Assembly: GCA_003762715.1 (NCBI GenBank)
Contig: RIBJ01000030.1
Location: 161,773 to 225,772 of the forward strand
DNA from: Muribaculaceae bacterium Isolate-104 (HZI)
Lineage (GTDB): Bacteria; Bacteroidota; Bacteroidia; Bacteroidales; Muribaculaceae
Reading direction: 5' to 3'
Length of the DNA: 64,000 bases
Shown here: in pieces, positions 37,879 to 46,689 of the stretch
How the letters are laid out: the number at the start of each line of letters is the position of its first letter
Numbering within the stretch: the first letter of the stretch is position 1
Position numbers and translations under genes: made by a program
Notes under the pieces: generated by a model
Told to the model about the DNA's origin: nothing
Seen by the model: the letters and a program-made list of their open reading frames with translations, nothing else
Database searches by the model: none

Positions 37879-39924
37879 ATGGACATAAATAACAATAACC
37901 CGCTGTTGCAGCCGTTTGTCGGCAGATATAACCAGGTGCCGTTTGCGAGCATAAAGACCGGGCATTTTGCTCCGGCGATAGAACAAGGCATTGAGGAGGC
38001 TCTTGCTGAAATTGACGGTATCTGCAAGAATGAGGCTGAGCCGGATTTCCGCAATACGATAGTGGCACTGGAGCGTGCGGGCAGAAGCCTTGAGCAGGCG
38101 CTTAATGTGTTTTATCCGCTTTTGAGCGCGCTTTCAACTCAGGAGCTTATGGATATTTCTCTTGAAATGGCGCCGAAACTGTCGGAGTATTCTACCTCCA
38201 TAACACTCAACCGGCAGTTGTGGCAACGGATTAAAAACGTGTATGACAATCGGGACAAGTGGAGTCTTGACGGCGAGGATGCTATGCTGCTCAAAGAAAC
38301 TTACGATTCTTTCAGACGTAGCGGAGCGTTGCTGCAGGATGAGGACAGGAACCGACTCCGTCAACTCAATGCCGAGCTTACTGAACTTACAACAAGGTTT
38401 GGTCAGAATGTGCTTCAGGAGCTGAACCGGTGTGAGGTGCAGCTCGGCGCTGACGAGCTTGACGGACTGCCTCAGAGGATAGTGGAGGAGGCAGCTGCCG
38501 AAGCTGCCGCAAAGGGTCATGACGGCAAGTATCTGTTCACGCTGGCACAGCCGGTGTACATGTCGTTCATGAAATATAGTTCGCGCCGCGATTTAAGGGA
38601 AAAAATGTACAGGCTCTATACCGGAAGAAACATAAGCGGAGAATTTTCCAACACTGATATTGTAAGGCGCATAACAGCTTTGCGGCTTGAAAAGGCGCGT
38701 TTGCTCGGCTATGACACTTATGCCGATTACTCGCTTGCGCATACTATGTCAGGAAGCAAAAAGAGGGTTTTTGAGCTTATGGAGTCTCTTGCCGATGCCT
38801 ATCGTCCGGCGCAGCATTCCGAGTTTGAGCGCCTGAATGCTTTTGCGAAAGAAAATTCGCTTATAGACAGTGATATGCAGCCGTGGGACTACAGCTATGT
38901 GGCTAACAAGCTGAAGGAGACGCAGTATGAGTGTGATGAGGAGCAGTACCGGCAGTATTTCCCTCTTGATGCTGTGGAGAAAGGTGTTTTCTCGTTGGCT
39001 ACGCGGCTTTATGGAATCACATTCACGGAACTGGATGATGTGGAGGTATACCATCCTGATGTGAAGGTGTACGAGGTAAACGATGCCGACGGTTCCTATC
39101 TCGGGTTGTTGTACACCGATTTCTTTCCCAGAGAGAGCAAGCGCCCGGGCGCATGGATGACTGATTTCGGAGGGGAGTGGCAGGAGGATGACGGCACGTC
39201 TCATCGTCCGCTTGTGTCGATAGTGATGAATTTCACCAAACCGTCCGGCGAGCGTCCCGCACTGCTTTCAACATCGGAAGTCGGCACATTTCTGCATGAG
39301 TTCGGACATGCGTTGCATGGACTGCTTGCAAAAACAAAGTACTCCTCTTTGTCCGGCACGAATGTGTACCGTGATTTTGTCGAGCTTCCGTCTCAGTTCA
39401 ATGAAAATTTCCTAACATGTCCTGAATTTCTCAAGACATTTGCCCGTCATTGGCGCACTTCGGAGCCGATTCCGCAGGATATGATTGACCGGCTTGTGAA
39501 AGCAAGGCAGTTTGGCGCCGCATACGCCTGCATGCGGCAGCTTAATTTCGGCATTCTGGATATGAAGTGGCACACCATTACAGAGCCTGTGGATGATGTG
39601 GAGTCATTCGAAAACAAGGCTTCCGAGTGCGTGAAGATGTTTGAGCCGCTTGAAAACTCTCTGGTCTCACCGCAGTTCAGCCATATTTTTTCGGGCGGGT
39701 ATGCCGCCGGATACTATAGTTACAAATGGGCTGAACTGCTTGACGCGGACGCTTTCTCCGCTTTTGAGGAGAAGGGTGTGTTTGACAGAGACACAGCAAT
39801 GTCTTTTCGCAGAAATATTCTTGAAAAGGGCGGCACCGAGGCTCCCGATGAGCTGTACAGGCGTTTTCGCGGACACGATGCCTCGATAGAGGCGCTGCTG
39901 CGCCGCGACGGCATAAAGCCCTAA
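37879..39924 (+). CDS. M3-family zinc metallopeptidase (oligopeptidase/Dcp-like)
   Basis: This 681-residue peptidase of the thimet/oligopeptidase A family has its zinc site HEFGHALHG within STSEVGTFLHEFGHALHGLL, and the downstream YRDFVELPSQFNENF block supplies the third ligand. PLLQPFVGRYNQVPFASIK at the start and HIFSGGYAAGYYSYKWAELLDADAF at the end match the OpdA/Dcp family. No export signal is visible, so it probably acts in the cytoplasm on short peptides. It is convergent with fmt, 8 bases away. Confidence 0.94.
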   Translation: MDINNNNPLLQPFVGRYNQVPFASIKTGHFAPAIEQGIEEALAEIDGICKNEAEPDFRNTIVALERAGRSLEQALNVFYPLLSALSTQELMDISLEMAPKLSEYSTSITLNRQLWQRIKNVYDNRDKWSLDGEDAMLLKETYDSFRRSGALLQDEDRNRLRQLNAELTELTTRFGQNVLQELNRCEVQLGADELDGLPQRIVEEAAAEAAAKGHDGKYLFTLAQPVYMSFMKYSSRRDLREKMYRLYTGRNISGEFSNTDIVRRITALRLEKARLLGYDTYADYSLAHTMSGSKKRVFELMESLADAYRPAQHSEFERLNAFAKENSLIDSDMQPWDYSYVANKLKETQYECDEEQYRQYFPLDAVEKGVFSLATRLYGITFTELDDVEVYHPDVKVYEVNDADGSYLGLLYTDFFPRESKRPGAWMTDFGGEWQEDDGTSHRPLVSIVMNFTKPSGERPALLSTSEVGTFLHEFGHALHGLLAKTKYSSLSGTNVYRDFVELPSQFNENFLTCPEFLKTFARHWRTSEPIPQDMIDRLVKARQFGAAYACMRQLNFGILDMKWHTITEPVDDVESFENKASECVKMFEPLENSLVSPQFSHIFSGGYAAGYYSYKWAELLDADAFSAFEEKGVFDRDTAMSFRRNILEKGGTEAPDELYRRFRGHDASIEALLRRDGIKP

Positions 39925-39932
39925 AACCGCTC

Positions 39933-40889
39933 TTATTCGCACAACGGTTCAGACAGCCGGCTGCCTCTCAGGTAGTCGGTCGTGTTCATTCTTTTTTTGC
40001 CTTGAGCCTGGAGCGATAGAATCTCGATTCTGAAATCGGCGCAGTCAACCCACATACGACCGTTTTCCACAGTCACTGTTCCGGGCATGGAGGAGGGGGT
40101 GTCGCACAGCGATGTCTCGAATATCTTTACGGTAGTTTTGGCTCCGGCGTCTGAGAGTACGGTCCAGGCGGCAGGGTAGGGTGACAGCCCGCGTACAAGA
40201 TTGTGTACCCTTACAGCCGGCTGCCGCCAGTCTATCTTGCAGTCTTCCTTGAATATTTTCGGAGCAGGACAAGGTGCGAGTTCTTTTTCAAGCTCGCTCT
40301 GTGCTATAGGCTTTACATTGCCGGCTGCTATGTCCTTGACTGTGTCAACCGCAAGCTCCGCACCCATTTTCATGAGTCGGTCGTAAAGAGTGCCGACATT
40401 GTCTTCCGGTGCGATATCTGTTTCGCGGCGACCTATTATGTCGCCGGTGTCAATTTCGTGAGACAGGAAAAATGTTGATACTCCGGTTTTGGTCTCACCG
40501 TTCATCATAGCCCGGTTTATCGGAGCCGCACCGCGATATCGCGGCAGCAAAGAGCCATGGACATTGAATGTGCCCATGGGAGGCATAGCCCATACGCTTT
40601 GCGGCAGCATTCTGAAGGCTATCACGATAAACAGGTCTGCGCCAATGGCGCGTAGCTGTTCCTGAAAATCCTCCGCTTTAAGATTTATCGGTTGGAGTAC
40701 CGGCAGCCCTTTGTCGGATGCAACCTGTTTTACGGCGCTTTCAAGAAGCTTGTGTCCGCGCCCGGCGGGTTTGTCGGGCGCGGTAACAACCGCTCTTATA
40801 TAGCATCCGGCATCAAGCAGCGCTTCAAGACTCGCCACAGCGAAATCCGGCGTGCCGAAAAAAACTATTTTTATATCTTTATAATCCAT
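39933..40889 (-). CDS. fmt: Methionyl-tRNA formyltransferase
   Basis: Fmt formylates initiator Met-tRNA. The 318-residue protein has the Rossmann start KIVFFGTPDFAVASLEALL, the KPAGRGHKL loop, the catalytic block FNVHGSLLPRYRGAAPINRAM, HEIDTGDIIGR and the C-terminal OB domain (VHNLVRGLSPYPAAWT). The length is normal. It lies 16 bases downstream of the ROK kinase on the same strand. Confidence 0.96.
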   Translation of the reverse strand: MDYKDIKIVFFGTPDFAVASLEALLDAGCYIRAVVTAPDKPAGRGHKLLESAVKQVASDKGLPVLQPINLKAEDFQEQLRAIGADLFIVIAFRMLPQSVWAMPPMGTFNVHGSLLPRYRGAAPINRAMMNGETKTGVSTFFLSHEIDTGDIIGRRETDIAPEDNVGTLYDRLMKMGAELAVDTVKDIAAGNVKPIAQSELEKELAPCPAPKIFKEDCKIDWRQPAVRVHNLVRGLSPYPAAWTVLSDAGAKTTVKIFETSLCDTPSSMPGTVTVENGRMWVDCADFRIEILSLQAQGKKRMNTTDYLRGSRLSEPLCE

Positions 40890-40905
40890 TTGTCATACTC
40901 TGTTT

Positions 40906-42015
40906 TCAAGACTCGGCAGCCGCGTCAATCTGAGACAGCGCAAAGCTGTATGCTCCGATTGAAATAGCCTGGCTCGCACCGAGTTTGCTGACTGTTATGC
41001 CAACGCGTTTCATGGGGTCGTAGGGCACGGTGCGTTCCGAGCCGTATACTTTTATCTGCCTTTCATCTCCTTTGGCAAATGCTTCAAATTCGTTGTCGTT
41101 GTCAAGATCAAAGACTTTCATCTGCACTCTGTCAAGTTCTTCACCGGCAAGCGAGCGCAGTTTTCCGCGCAGTTCGCCAAGCAGCGAGGGCATGAAGTAT
41201 TTGCGCGCTCCGGTCAGACCGCCGCCTACAACTATAAGACCGTCAACGAGAGTCACTCCGGTGGCTATCGCATCGCCGGCAATCTCGCCAAATTCGGCAA
41301 ACGCCTTGAGTGCGGCATCTCGGTTGCCCTCTCTTTTGCCGTCGGCAATTTCGCAAATGTCTTTCGGCTCAAGTCCGTGAGTTGGGTTGCCGCTCGCTTC
41401 GCCGTACACTCTCTTTATGGCTCGTATGGCAGCACCCTCTTCCACATATATTTCGGTCTGTTTTTTATGGCGCAGACAAAAAGTCTCCACGCAACTGTTG
41501 TCTCCTCTGTTGAGCTCGTCATTTACCACCATGCCCACACCGAGTCCTGTGCCAAAGGTGTATCCGAGCAGATTATGGTAGCGCTTGGAACTTCCGGCAG
41601 CCTTGAGGCGTGAGTTGATTTTCGGCAGAGCTCCGCCGATAGCCTCGCCGTAGGCAAAAAGGTCGCCGTCATTGTTGATGAACACCGGAATACCGAATGT
41701 GTCAGACAGGAATGGACCTAATGCCACTCCGTTGCGAAACGACGGAAAATTGGGCAGATAACCGCCTATCACTCCGTTCGGATAGTCAGCCGGACCGGGA
41801 AATGCAAAACTTATAGCCACCGGTTTCTGCTCCAGACGAGCTATTACCTGTTTGAACCCATCTACCATAGTGGCGAGACATTCGTCAAGATTTTGAGCAC
41901 GCGAAGGGAGTGTTATCGGGTCTACGATAAACTTGTTTGCCTGCATAGCGCCAAAAACCAGATTGGTGCCTCCGGCATCGAGAGTAATTACTACTCTGTT
42001 GTCATTCTTATACAT
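40906..42015 (-). CDS. ROK-family sugar kinase or related protein
   Basis: I chose the ATG at 42015 (MYKNDNRVVITLDAGGTNLVFG) over an upstream ATG at 42075, which adds an unrelated extension. That gives about 369 residues. The phosphate-binding DAGGTN loop, AISFAFPGPADYPNGVIGG, VFINNDGDLFAYGEA and GYTFGTGLGVGMVVND are ROK features. The usual zinc motif (CxCGxxGCxE) is not present. GDNSCVETFC stands near that place, so zinc binding is doubtful. Substrate is probably a hexose or amino sugar, but cannot be assigned. Confidence 0.88.
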   Translation of the reverse strand: MYKNDNRVVITLDAGGTNLVFGAMQANKFIVDPITLPSRAQNLDECLATMVDGFKQVIARLEQKPVAISFAFPGPADYPNGVIGGYLPNFPSFRNGVALGPFLSDTFGIPVFINNDGDLFAYGEAIGGALPKINSRLKAAGSSKRYHNLLGYTFGTGLGVGMVVNDELNRGDNSCVETFCLRHKKQTEIYVEEGAAIRAIKRVYGEASGNPTHGLEPKDICEIADGKREGNRDAALKAFAEFGEIAGDAIATGVTLVDGLIVVGGGLTGARKYFMPSLLGELRGKLRSLAGEELDRVQMKVFDLDNDNEFEAFAKGDERQIKVYGSERTVPYDPMKRVGITVSKLGASQAISIGAYSFALSQIDAAAES

Positions 42016-42105
42016 GGAGATAGAAAGGTAAAAATGTAAAACAATTTTTAGAAGATGTGGTGATGCATAAGCCACACTTTCAGCTGCAAAAATACAAAAA
42101 GCATT

Positions 42106-42693
42106 TTACCTGCCTGCATAATAATTGTTAATAACCTTTTTCACTTTTTGGAAGGGTGCCATGTAGGCAACCCATTTTTCGCGGGTAACCACCGTGCCTG
42201 TAGCAAGCTCGCGAGCCACGGCGCTGAACCGGCGGTAGATTTCTGCCTGAAGCCGTGCAGGTGTGGGCAGCTCTTCGGAGGGATGCTCGCGCCACCACGC
42301 GACTACCTGTAAGGCAAGTTCCATTAGCAGCGGCTTGTGGTACATTCTCAGATTTTTCACAGAGGAGTTGTTGACAACCGTGGCTACAACCTCATTAGCC
42401 TGCACAAGCTCTTCGAGATTTTCGGGGGCTTTCTCAGGCAGATAGCCGGGTACGGGGGCTTTTTTGGCACGGCGTTCGGCAGCCTTGCGGCGGCGCTGTT
42501 CGGCGCGGGCATCAATATCGTTTTTTATGCTCATGAACATCTCGGCGGCGTCGATGTTGTCAATCTTCGTTACGGTGCCGTCTGTCAGATAGGCTATTAC
42601 GGCGTTCATAACTTCGAGTTGCAGCGATTTGATGAGGGTTGCGATGGTTTCAATCCATTCAATGCGCAGGCTGATTTGTGTTTTCTTTCTCAT
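42106..42693 (-). CDS. DUF6291-like protein (phage replication-type), function unknown
   Basis: The 195 residues begin MRKKTQISLRIEWIETIATL and contain an N-terminal region (SLQLEVMNAVIAYLTDGTV, AAEMFMSIKNDIDARAEQRRR) resembling DUF6291 proteins found in phage replication modules. A basic Arg/Lys/Ala linker (residues about 65-80) and a C-terminal helical part (LALQVVAWWREHPSEELP, WVAYMAPFQKVKKVINNYY) follow. No integrase or phage gene is nearby. Reverse-strand TAACTTTG at 42734-42741 is a fitting -7 box. It may be a relic or accessory cargo near tRNA-Met. Confidence 0.65.
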   Translation of the reverse strand: MRKKTQISLRIEWIETIATLIKSLQLEVMNAVIAYLTDGTVTKIDNIDAAEMFMSIKNDIDARAEQRRRKAAERRAKKAPVPGYLPEKAPENLEELVQANEVVATVVNNSSVKNLRMYHKPLLMELALQVVAWWREHPSEELPTPARLQAEIYRRFSAVARELATGTVVTREKWVAYMAPFQKVKKVINNYYAGR

Positions 42694-42733
42694 GTTTGTG
42701 TGTTTAAGAGTTATTTGTGTGTTTGTGTGAGTG

Positions 42734-42741
42734 CAAAGTTA
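42734..42741 (-). promoter_or_regulatory. Putative -7 box for the DUF6291-like gene
   Basis: CAAAGTTA on the plus strand reads TAACTTTG on the coding strand, 41 bases before the ATG. The rest of the 42694-43040 interval holds three TGTTAAA copies (42787, 42843, 42865) and the tRNA-Met promoter, but no gene. Confidence 0.5.
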
Positions 42742-42983
42742 CGATGCGAAAATGCCGGATGTTGTCTTAATTTTCACACTTGTAAATGTTAAAGTTGTAA
42801 TATGTCAATTGTCAACCACTTAACTAGTATAGATTCTTCAAATGTTAAAATGTGAAGGAGCAAGTGTTAAATTTAAGGGCGCATTACGGTTGTTGAATAT
42901 AGTCGGATGGTTGTAGCTCTCAAATTATTTGCTTGTGAAAATCAGCATATTAAGAAAATGTTGTTAAAAAAATACGCAAATAA

Positions 42984-43015
42984 TTTGTGTATGTGCTAAA
43001 GACTGATTAATTTTG
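42984..43015 (+). promoter_or_regulatory. Promoter of tRNA-Met
   Basis: TTTG at 42984-42987, 20 bases, then TAATTTTG at 43008-43015, a near-ideal Bacteroidota promoter 26 bases before the tRNA. Confidence 0.85.
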
Positions 43016-43040
43016 CACTCGGTTTTTGAGCCACACCTTT

Positions 43041-43114
43041 GGCGGGATAGCTCAGTTGGTTAGAGCGTCGGATTCATAACCCGGAGGTCTCGAGTTCAAT
43101 TCTCGATCCCGCTA
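43041..43114 (+). tRNA. tRNA-Met (anticodon CAT)
   Basis: A cloverleaf with acceptor GGCGGGA/TCCCGCT, D arm GCTC-AGTTGGTTA-GAGC, anticodon loop TTCATAA and T arm TCGAG-TTCAATT-CTCGA. The CCA is not encoded (ACT follows). Elongator tRNA-Met is the likely identity; a lysidine-modified tRNA-Ile with CAT is the alternative. An A-C mismatch appears at the base of the anticodon loop (31-39). Confidence 0.9.
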
Positions 43115-43123
43115 CTTGATTTG

Positions 43124-43162
43124 AAAGAACAGAGTCGGCAACTTGCCGACTCTGTTCTTTTG
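43124..43162 (+). terminator. Terminator after tRNA-Met
   Basis: Eighteen-base arms (43124-43141 and 43143-43160, AAAGAACAGAGTC...) form a perfect stem ending in TTTT. Confidence 0.9.
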
Positions 43163-43254
43163 TATTACGCGCATCTCTCTATCCCGCCGCATAGACATTG
43201 TGGCTGTCACATACGGAGCTTTTCATTCTCACCGGCACCCGTGCCACGATATTT

Positions 43255-43440
43255 TTAACGGGTAGCGTTGAACTTGTACCTTATGGCAAATCTAATGGCT
43301 CGACTTTCAAACCGGTCAAAAATATATGTCTTTATATCGCCGCTATACATCGTAGCCCTGTCGTGATAATTATTTAACAAGTCAGTCGCATACAGCGTCA
43401 GAGAAAGATTATTATTGAAGAATGACTTACGCACCATTGG
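43255..43440 (-). pseudogene. C-terminal remnant of a TonB-type outer-membrane barrel protein
   Basis: Only about the last 61 residues remain, VRKSFFNNNLSLTLYATDLL and the tail FAIRYKFNATR. These match the final strands of Bacteroidota OMP_b-brl/TonB-dependent receptors, which normally have 700 or more residues. There is no plug, no signal and no promoter. The frame stays open a little upstream of 43440 without a start. The remnant meets a response-regulator fragment head to head. Confidence 0.75.
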
Positions 43441-44017
43441 GCTTAGATTGTTCAGGGAGTCCGTACCGGATATTATCGTTGCCGATGTGATGATGCCTAA
43501 ATTGGACGGTTTTGAGATGGTGAGGCTTATACGTCTTACATCACCGTCTGTACCCGTTTTATTTCTGACAGCAAGAACCGCCCTTGATGATGTGGTGAAA
43601 GGTTTTGAACTCGGAGCCGGCGACTACTTGCGCAAACCGTTTCAGATACTTGAACTTGTGGTAAGAATCAAGGCTTTATTGAAACGCAGATTTCAGGGTG
43701 CTGCCGAGGACACTAATCTATCCATTGGCGATTGCACACTTGACTTCGCTTCCCAACGTCTTGAAATTGGAGGCGTTACTATTGAACTGAGCCACACCGA
43801 CGCTGTAATCGTTGATGAACTGTTTCGTCATCCCAATGAAGTGGTTGAGGCTAAAACGCTGATGTATCGTATATGGCAGAACGATGACTATAACAACCTT
43901 AACCGACTCCACGGATTCATATATAAACTCCGCAAATACCTGTCTAAATCAACTTCACTGGAACTTCTGAATGTTCGGGGTGTAGGCTATAAATTAGCCA
44001 CCTCAAAGCCTGTATGA
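43437..44017 (+). pseudogene. 5'-truncated OmpR/PhoB-type response regulator
   Basis: The frame begins inside the receiver domain at LRLFRESVPDIIVADVMMPKLDGF, with the phosphorylated Asp. It continues through the conserved Thr (FLTARTAL) and Lys (YLRKPF), then a winged-helix DNA-binding domain ending LLNVRGVGYKLA. The first 40 or so residues, including the acidic pair that binds magnesium, are missing. No ATG or GTG start precedes the Asp; the only upstream start is a TTG at 43415 inside the neighbouring remnant. No histidine kinase is present. It is probably not functional. Confidence 0.8.
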
Positions 44018-44046
44018 CTCTTCCCGCAGGAATTGATTAAAAACAA

Positions 44047-44079
44047 CAGGGCGATGCTTCAACTGTTTGCATCGCCCTG
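44047..44079 (-). terminator. Terminator of nadC
   Basis: CAGGGCGATGC at 44047-44057 pairs with GCATCGCCCTG at 44069-44079. On the reverse strand TTGTTTTTAA follows, so it ends nadC transcription. Confidence 0.85.
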
Positions 44080-44100
44080 CGTGTATTGGAACCGTTGATA

Positions 44101-44946
44101 TTATACAGCTTTAAAGCTCATGTCAAGACCTTTGACAGAGTGGGTGAGTGCCCCGACGGAAATAAAATCGACTCCGCATTCTCCGTATGCGCGGAGTGTT
44201 TCGAGGGTAATGCCTCCTGATGATTCAATTTCGGTTCTGCCATTTATAAGAGCCACAGCCTCGCGGGTGCGCTCCGGTGTGAAGTTGTCAAGCATGATGC
44301 GGTCAACACCGGCAGCCAGCGCCTCGTTTATTTCATCGGTGTTGCGCACTTCAACCTCTATTTTCAGGTCTCTGCCTGTTTCACGGCAATATTTCTTGGC
44401 TGCATCGACAGCTTTGGTTATTCCGCCGGCAAAGTCTACATGATTGTCTTTTATCAGAATCATGTCGTGAAGCCCCATGCGGTGGTTTGCGCCGCCGCCG
44501 GTTTTTACAGCTTCCTTTTCGAGCACACGGAGTCCGGGGGTGGTTTTACGGGTGTCAAGAACCTTTGTCTTGAGACCGGCAAGGCGCTTCTGGTACTCGG
44601 CTGTGACAGTAGCTATGCCGCTCATGCGCTGCATGATGTTCAGCATGGTGCGCTCGGTCTGCAAAAGAGAGCGCACAGACCCTTCAACCTCGAAAGCGAT
44701 GTCACCGGGCTTGACATGAGAACCGTCCTCTATAAATACAGTCATTTTCATGTCAGGGTCGAATTTCTCGAACACTTTGCGGGCTATGTTTACCCCGCTT
44801 AAAATACCCTCTTCCTTTATTATAAGGCGCTGCTTGCCTTTTTCATCTGCGGGAATTGTGGAAATGGTGGTTACATCACCGTCACCGACATCTTCGGCAA
44901 ATGCAAGTGTGAGCAGGTCATCTATAAGTTCATCGTTTGTCTTCAT
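44101..44946 (-). CDS. nadC: Nicotinate-nucleotide pyrophosphorylase (carboxylating)
   Basis: NadC converts quinolinate and PRPP to nicotinate mononucleotide in NAD synthesis. The 281-residue protein has LLTLAFAEDVGDGDVTT, LLQTERTMLNIMQRMSGIAT, LDTRKTTPGLRVLEKEAVKTGGG, NHRMGLHDMILIKDNHVDF, EVEVRNTDE and IMLDNFTPE, all family blocks. NadA and NadB are not adjacent. TATTTTTG on the reverse strand (44985-44992) is the likely -7 box. Confidence 0.96.
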   Translation of the reverse strand: MKTNDELIDDLLTLAFAEDVGDGDVTTISTIPADEKGKQRLIIKEEGILSGVNIARKVFEKFDPDMKMTVFIEDGSHVKPGDIAFEVEGSVRSLLQTERTMLNIMQRMSGIATVTAEYQKRLAGLKTKVLDTRKTTPGLRVLEKEAVKTGGGANHRMGLHDMILIKDNHVDFAGGITKAVDAAKKYCRETGRDLKIEVEVRNTDEINEALAAGVDRIMLDNFTPERTREAVALINGRTEIESSGGITLETLRAYGECGVDFISVGALTHSVKGLDMSFKAV

Positions 44947-45072
44947 ATTTCTCTGATTTTAGACAATATGTTATTAATTTTGCGCAAAAATACGAATAAG
45001 TACGGCTCAAAACCAAATAAATCTGTGTTTCTGTCGTAAAACAGAGTCATTTATCACCCACACTACCCGAAA

Positions 45073-45546
45073 ATGAAAATTGTATTGCTGACAGTGGGCA
45101 AGACCACTGCGAAAAATATTGTTTCAGGCATCGAGATGTACACGGAGCGTATTCGCCACTATGTGCCGTTTGAACTTGTCAGCATTCCTGATTTGAAGTC
45201 TACCGCGGCACTGAGTGCCGACCAGCAGAAAGTGCGTGAAGGGCAGGGCATTATAGCCGCGTTGAATCCGGGCGACAGGGTAGTGCTGCTTGATGAGAGG
45301 GGCGAAATGCTTACATCCCGCAAATTCGCACAACGCATTCAGCAACGTATGTCGGCAGGTGTGAAGCGTCTTGTTTTTGTTGTCGGCGGTCCTTATGGAT
45401 TTTCTGAAGAAGTGTATGCAAGGGCAGATGCCAGGCTGTCGTTGTCGGCAATGACATTTCCGCACGATCTTGTCAGGCTGCTGTTCATTGAACAACTTTA
45501 CAGAGCCATGACTATACTGAAGGGCGAGAAGTATCATCATGATTAG
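45073..45546 (+). CDS. rlmH: 23S rRNA (pseudouridine1915-N3)-methyltransferase RlmH
   Basis: RlmH is a SPOUT-family methyltransferase of helix 69. The 157-residue protein has VVLLDERGEMLTSRKFA, the SAM knot region LVFVVGGPYGFSEEV and the C-terminal MTFPHDLVRLLFIEQLYRAMTILKGEKYHH, all diagnostic. It ends with TAG. It is convergent with hemW. Confidence 0.96.
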   Translation: MKIVLLTVGKTTAKNIVSGIEMYTERIRHYVPFELVSIPDLKSTAALSADQQKVREGQGIIAALNPGDRVVLLDERGEMLTSRKFAQRIQQRMSAGVKRLVFVVGGPYGFSEEVYARADARLSLSAMTFPHDLVRLLFIEQLYRAMTILKGEKYHHD

Positions 45547-45563
45547 CCGGGAAGGGGCGTGTG

Positions 45564-46673
45564 TCACACCTCGATAAATTCCACCATTATGCTGTCGGAG
45601 CGCAGCCAGTGTTTTTCGCATATTCCTGTCTTGCCGTCTGCGAGCCACATTATTCCTGACTTGACAAATTGCCCGGCTGTCGCAGATACTAAACGTTGCC
45701 TGTCTTCGCCGAACAAAACCCGACATCTTTCCAGGTCTATTCCGTTGGTAGTGCGTAGTGAGGTGATTATGAAGTCATTGAACCTCTCGGCGTCGGTTTC
45801 GGTCTCTTTTATAGCAAATCCGATGCCCGATGCTTCAATATAGCCTTTGAGGTCTGACGGATTGTAGCTGCGGTCGTGCCCGCCAAAACTGTGGGCGCCC
45901 GGTCCCAGACCAAGATATGGAGTGAGATTCCAGTATGACGAATTATGCACTGCCTCATGACCCGGTAACGCGAAGTTGCTTATTTCGTAATGTCTGTAGC
46001 CTGCGCGCGCGGTGGCGGAGGTAAGAATGTCGTACATGTCTGCCGCAAGAGAATCGGGAGCCTCGGTTACTTTACCTGATAGCCTCATGGCGTTCAGCCT
46101 GGTTCCGGGCTCGTAGGATAGAAGGTAGCATGACAGGTGCTCCGGAGTCAGAGCCAGCAGGCTGTCGAGCGAAAATTGCCAGCTGCCGGCGGTTTGTCCG
46201 GGTAGTCCGTATATTAAATCAAGGCTGAGGCTGAACCCTGCTCCTTTAATAATATTTGCCGCGTCTATGGCTTGCTTTGCCGAGTGTCGGCGCCCTATGT
46301 ATCTTAGCTCATCATCGCGGAGTGACTGTACGCCCATGCTTATGCGGTTGACCGGAGTGTGTTTTTTCAGCATGTCCACAAATTTGTGCGACACATCTTC
46401 CGGATTCACTTCTATTGTGTACTCCGTAATTCCATCCGATGGCAGCGCTTCCATGAGCCTCAAAAGACTGCGGGCAGGCAGGCTGCTCGGAGTGCCGCCT
46501 CCTATATACACGGTTTTTACAGACTCCGACAATTCGTTGCGCCGTGCGGCAAGTTCGTTGATTAACGCGATTACATACTTTTCGGCATCTGCCGCATGAA
46601 CCGGTTTAGAGTAAAAGTCGCAATAAGCGCATTTAGCGTGGCAGAACGGCACATGTACATATATCCCAGCCAT
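45564..46673 (-). CDS. hemW: HemW-like radical-SAM protein (heme chaperone family)
   Basis: This radical-SAM protein of the HemN/HemW family has about 369 residues from the ATG at 46673 (MAGIYVHVPFCHAKCAYCDF). The upstream ATG at 46763 was rejected because it adds a 30-residue extension before the conserved start. CxxxCxxC is followed by TVYIGGGTPSSLP, EYTIEVNPEDV, NRISMGVQSLRDDELRYIGRRH and LSLDLIYGLPGQT. HemW proteins transfer heme rather than oxidise coproporphyrinogen. It lies just after the AddB-like gene on the same strand. Confidence 0.92.
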   Translation of the reverse strand: MAGIYVHVPFCHAKCAYCDFYSKPVHAADAEKYVIALINELAARRNELSESVKTVYIGGGTPSSLPARSLLRLMEALPSDGITEYTIEVNPEDVSHKFVDMLKKHTPVNRISMGVQSLRDDELRYIGRRHSAKQAIDAANIIKGAGFSLSLDLIYGLPGQTAGSWQFSLDSLLALTPEHLSCYLLSYEPGTRLNAMRLSGKVTEAPDSLAADMYDILTSATARAGYRHYEISNFALPGHEAVHNSSYWNLTPYLGLGPGAHSFGGHDRSYNPSDLKGYIEASGIGFAIKETETDAERFNDFIITSLRTTNGIDLERCRVLFGEDRQRLVSATAGQFVKSGIMWLADGKTGICEKHWLRSDSIMVEFIEV

Positions 46674-46689
46674 AGACCTGTAATTAAAA

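Noticed and set aside
42700..42730. GTGTTTGTGTG-like repeats as a CRISPR or iteron array
   Set aside because: Short low-complexity sequence without regular spacers.
43415..43436. TTG at 43415 as a real start for the response regulator
   Set aside because: It falls inside the antisense of the barrel remnant and gives residues unlike a receiver N-terminus.
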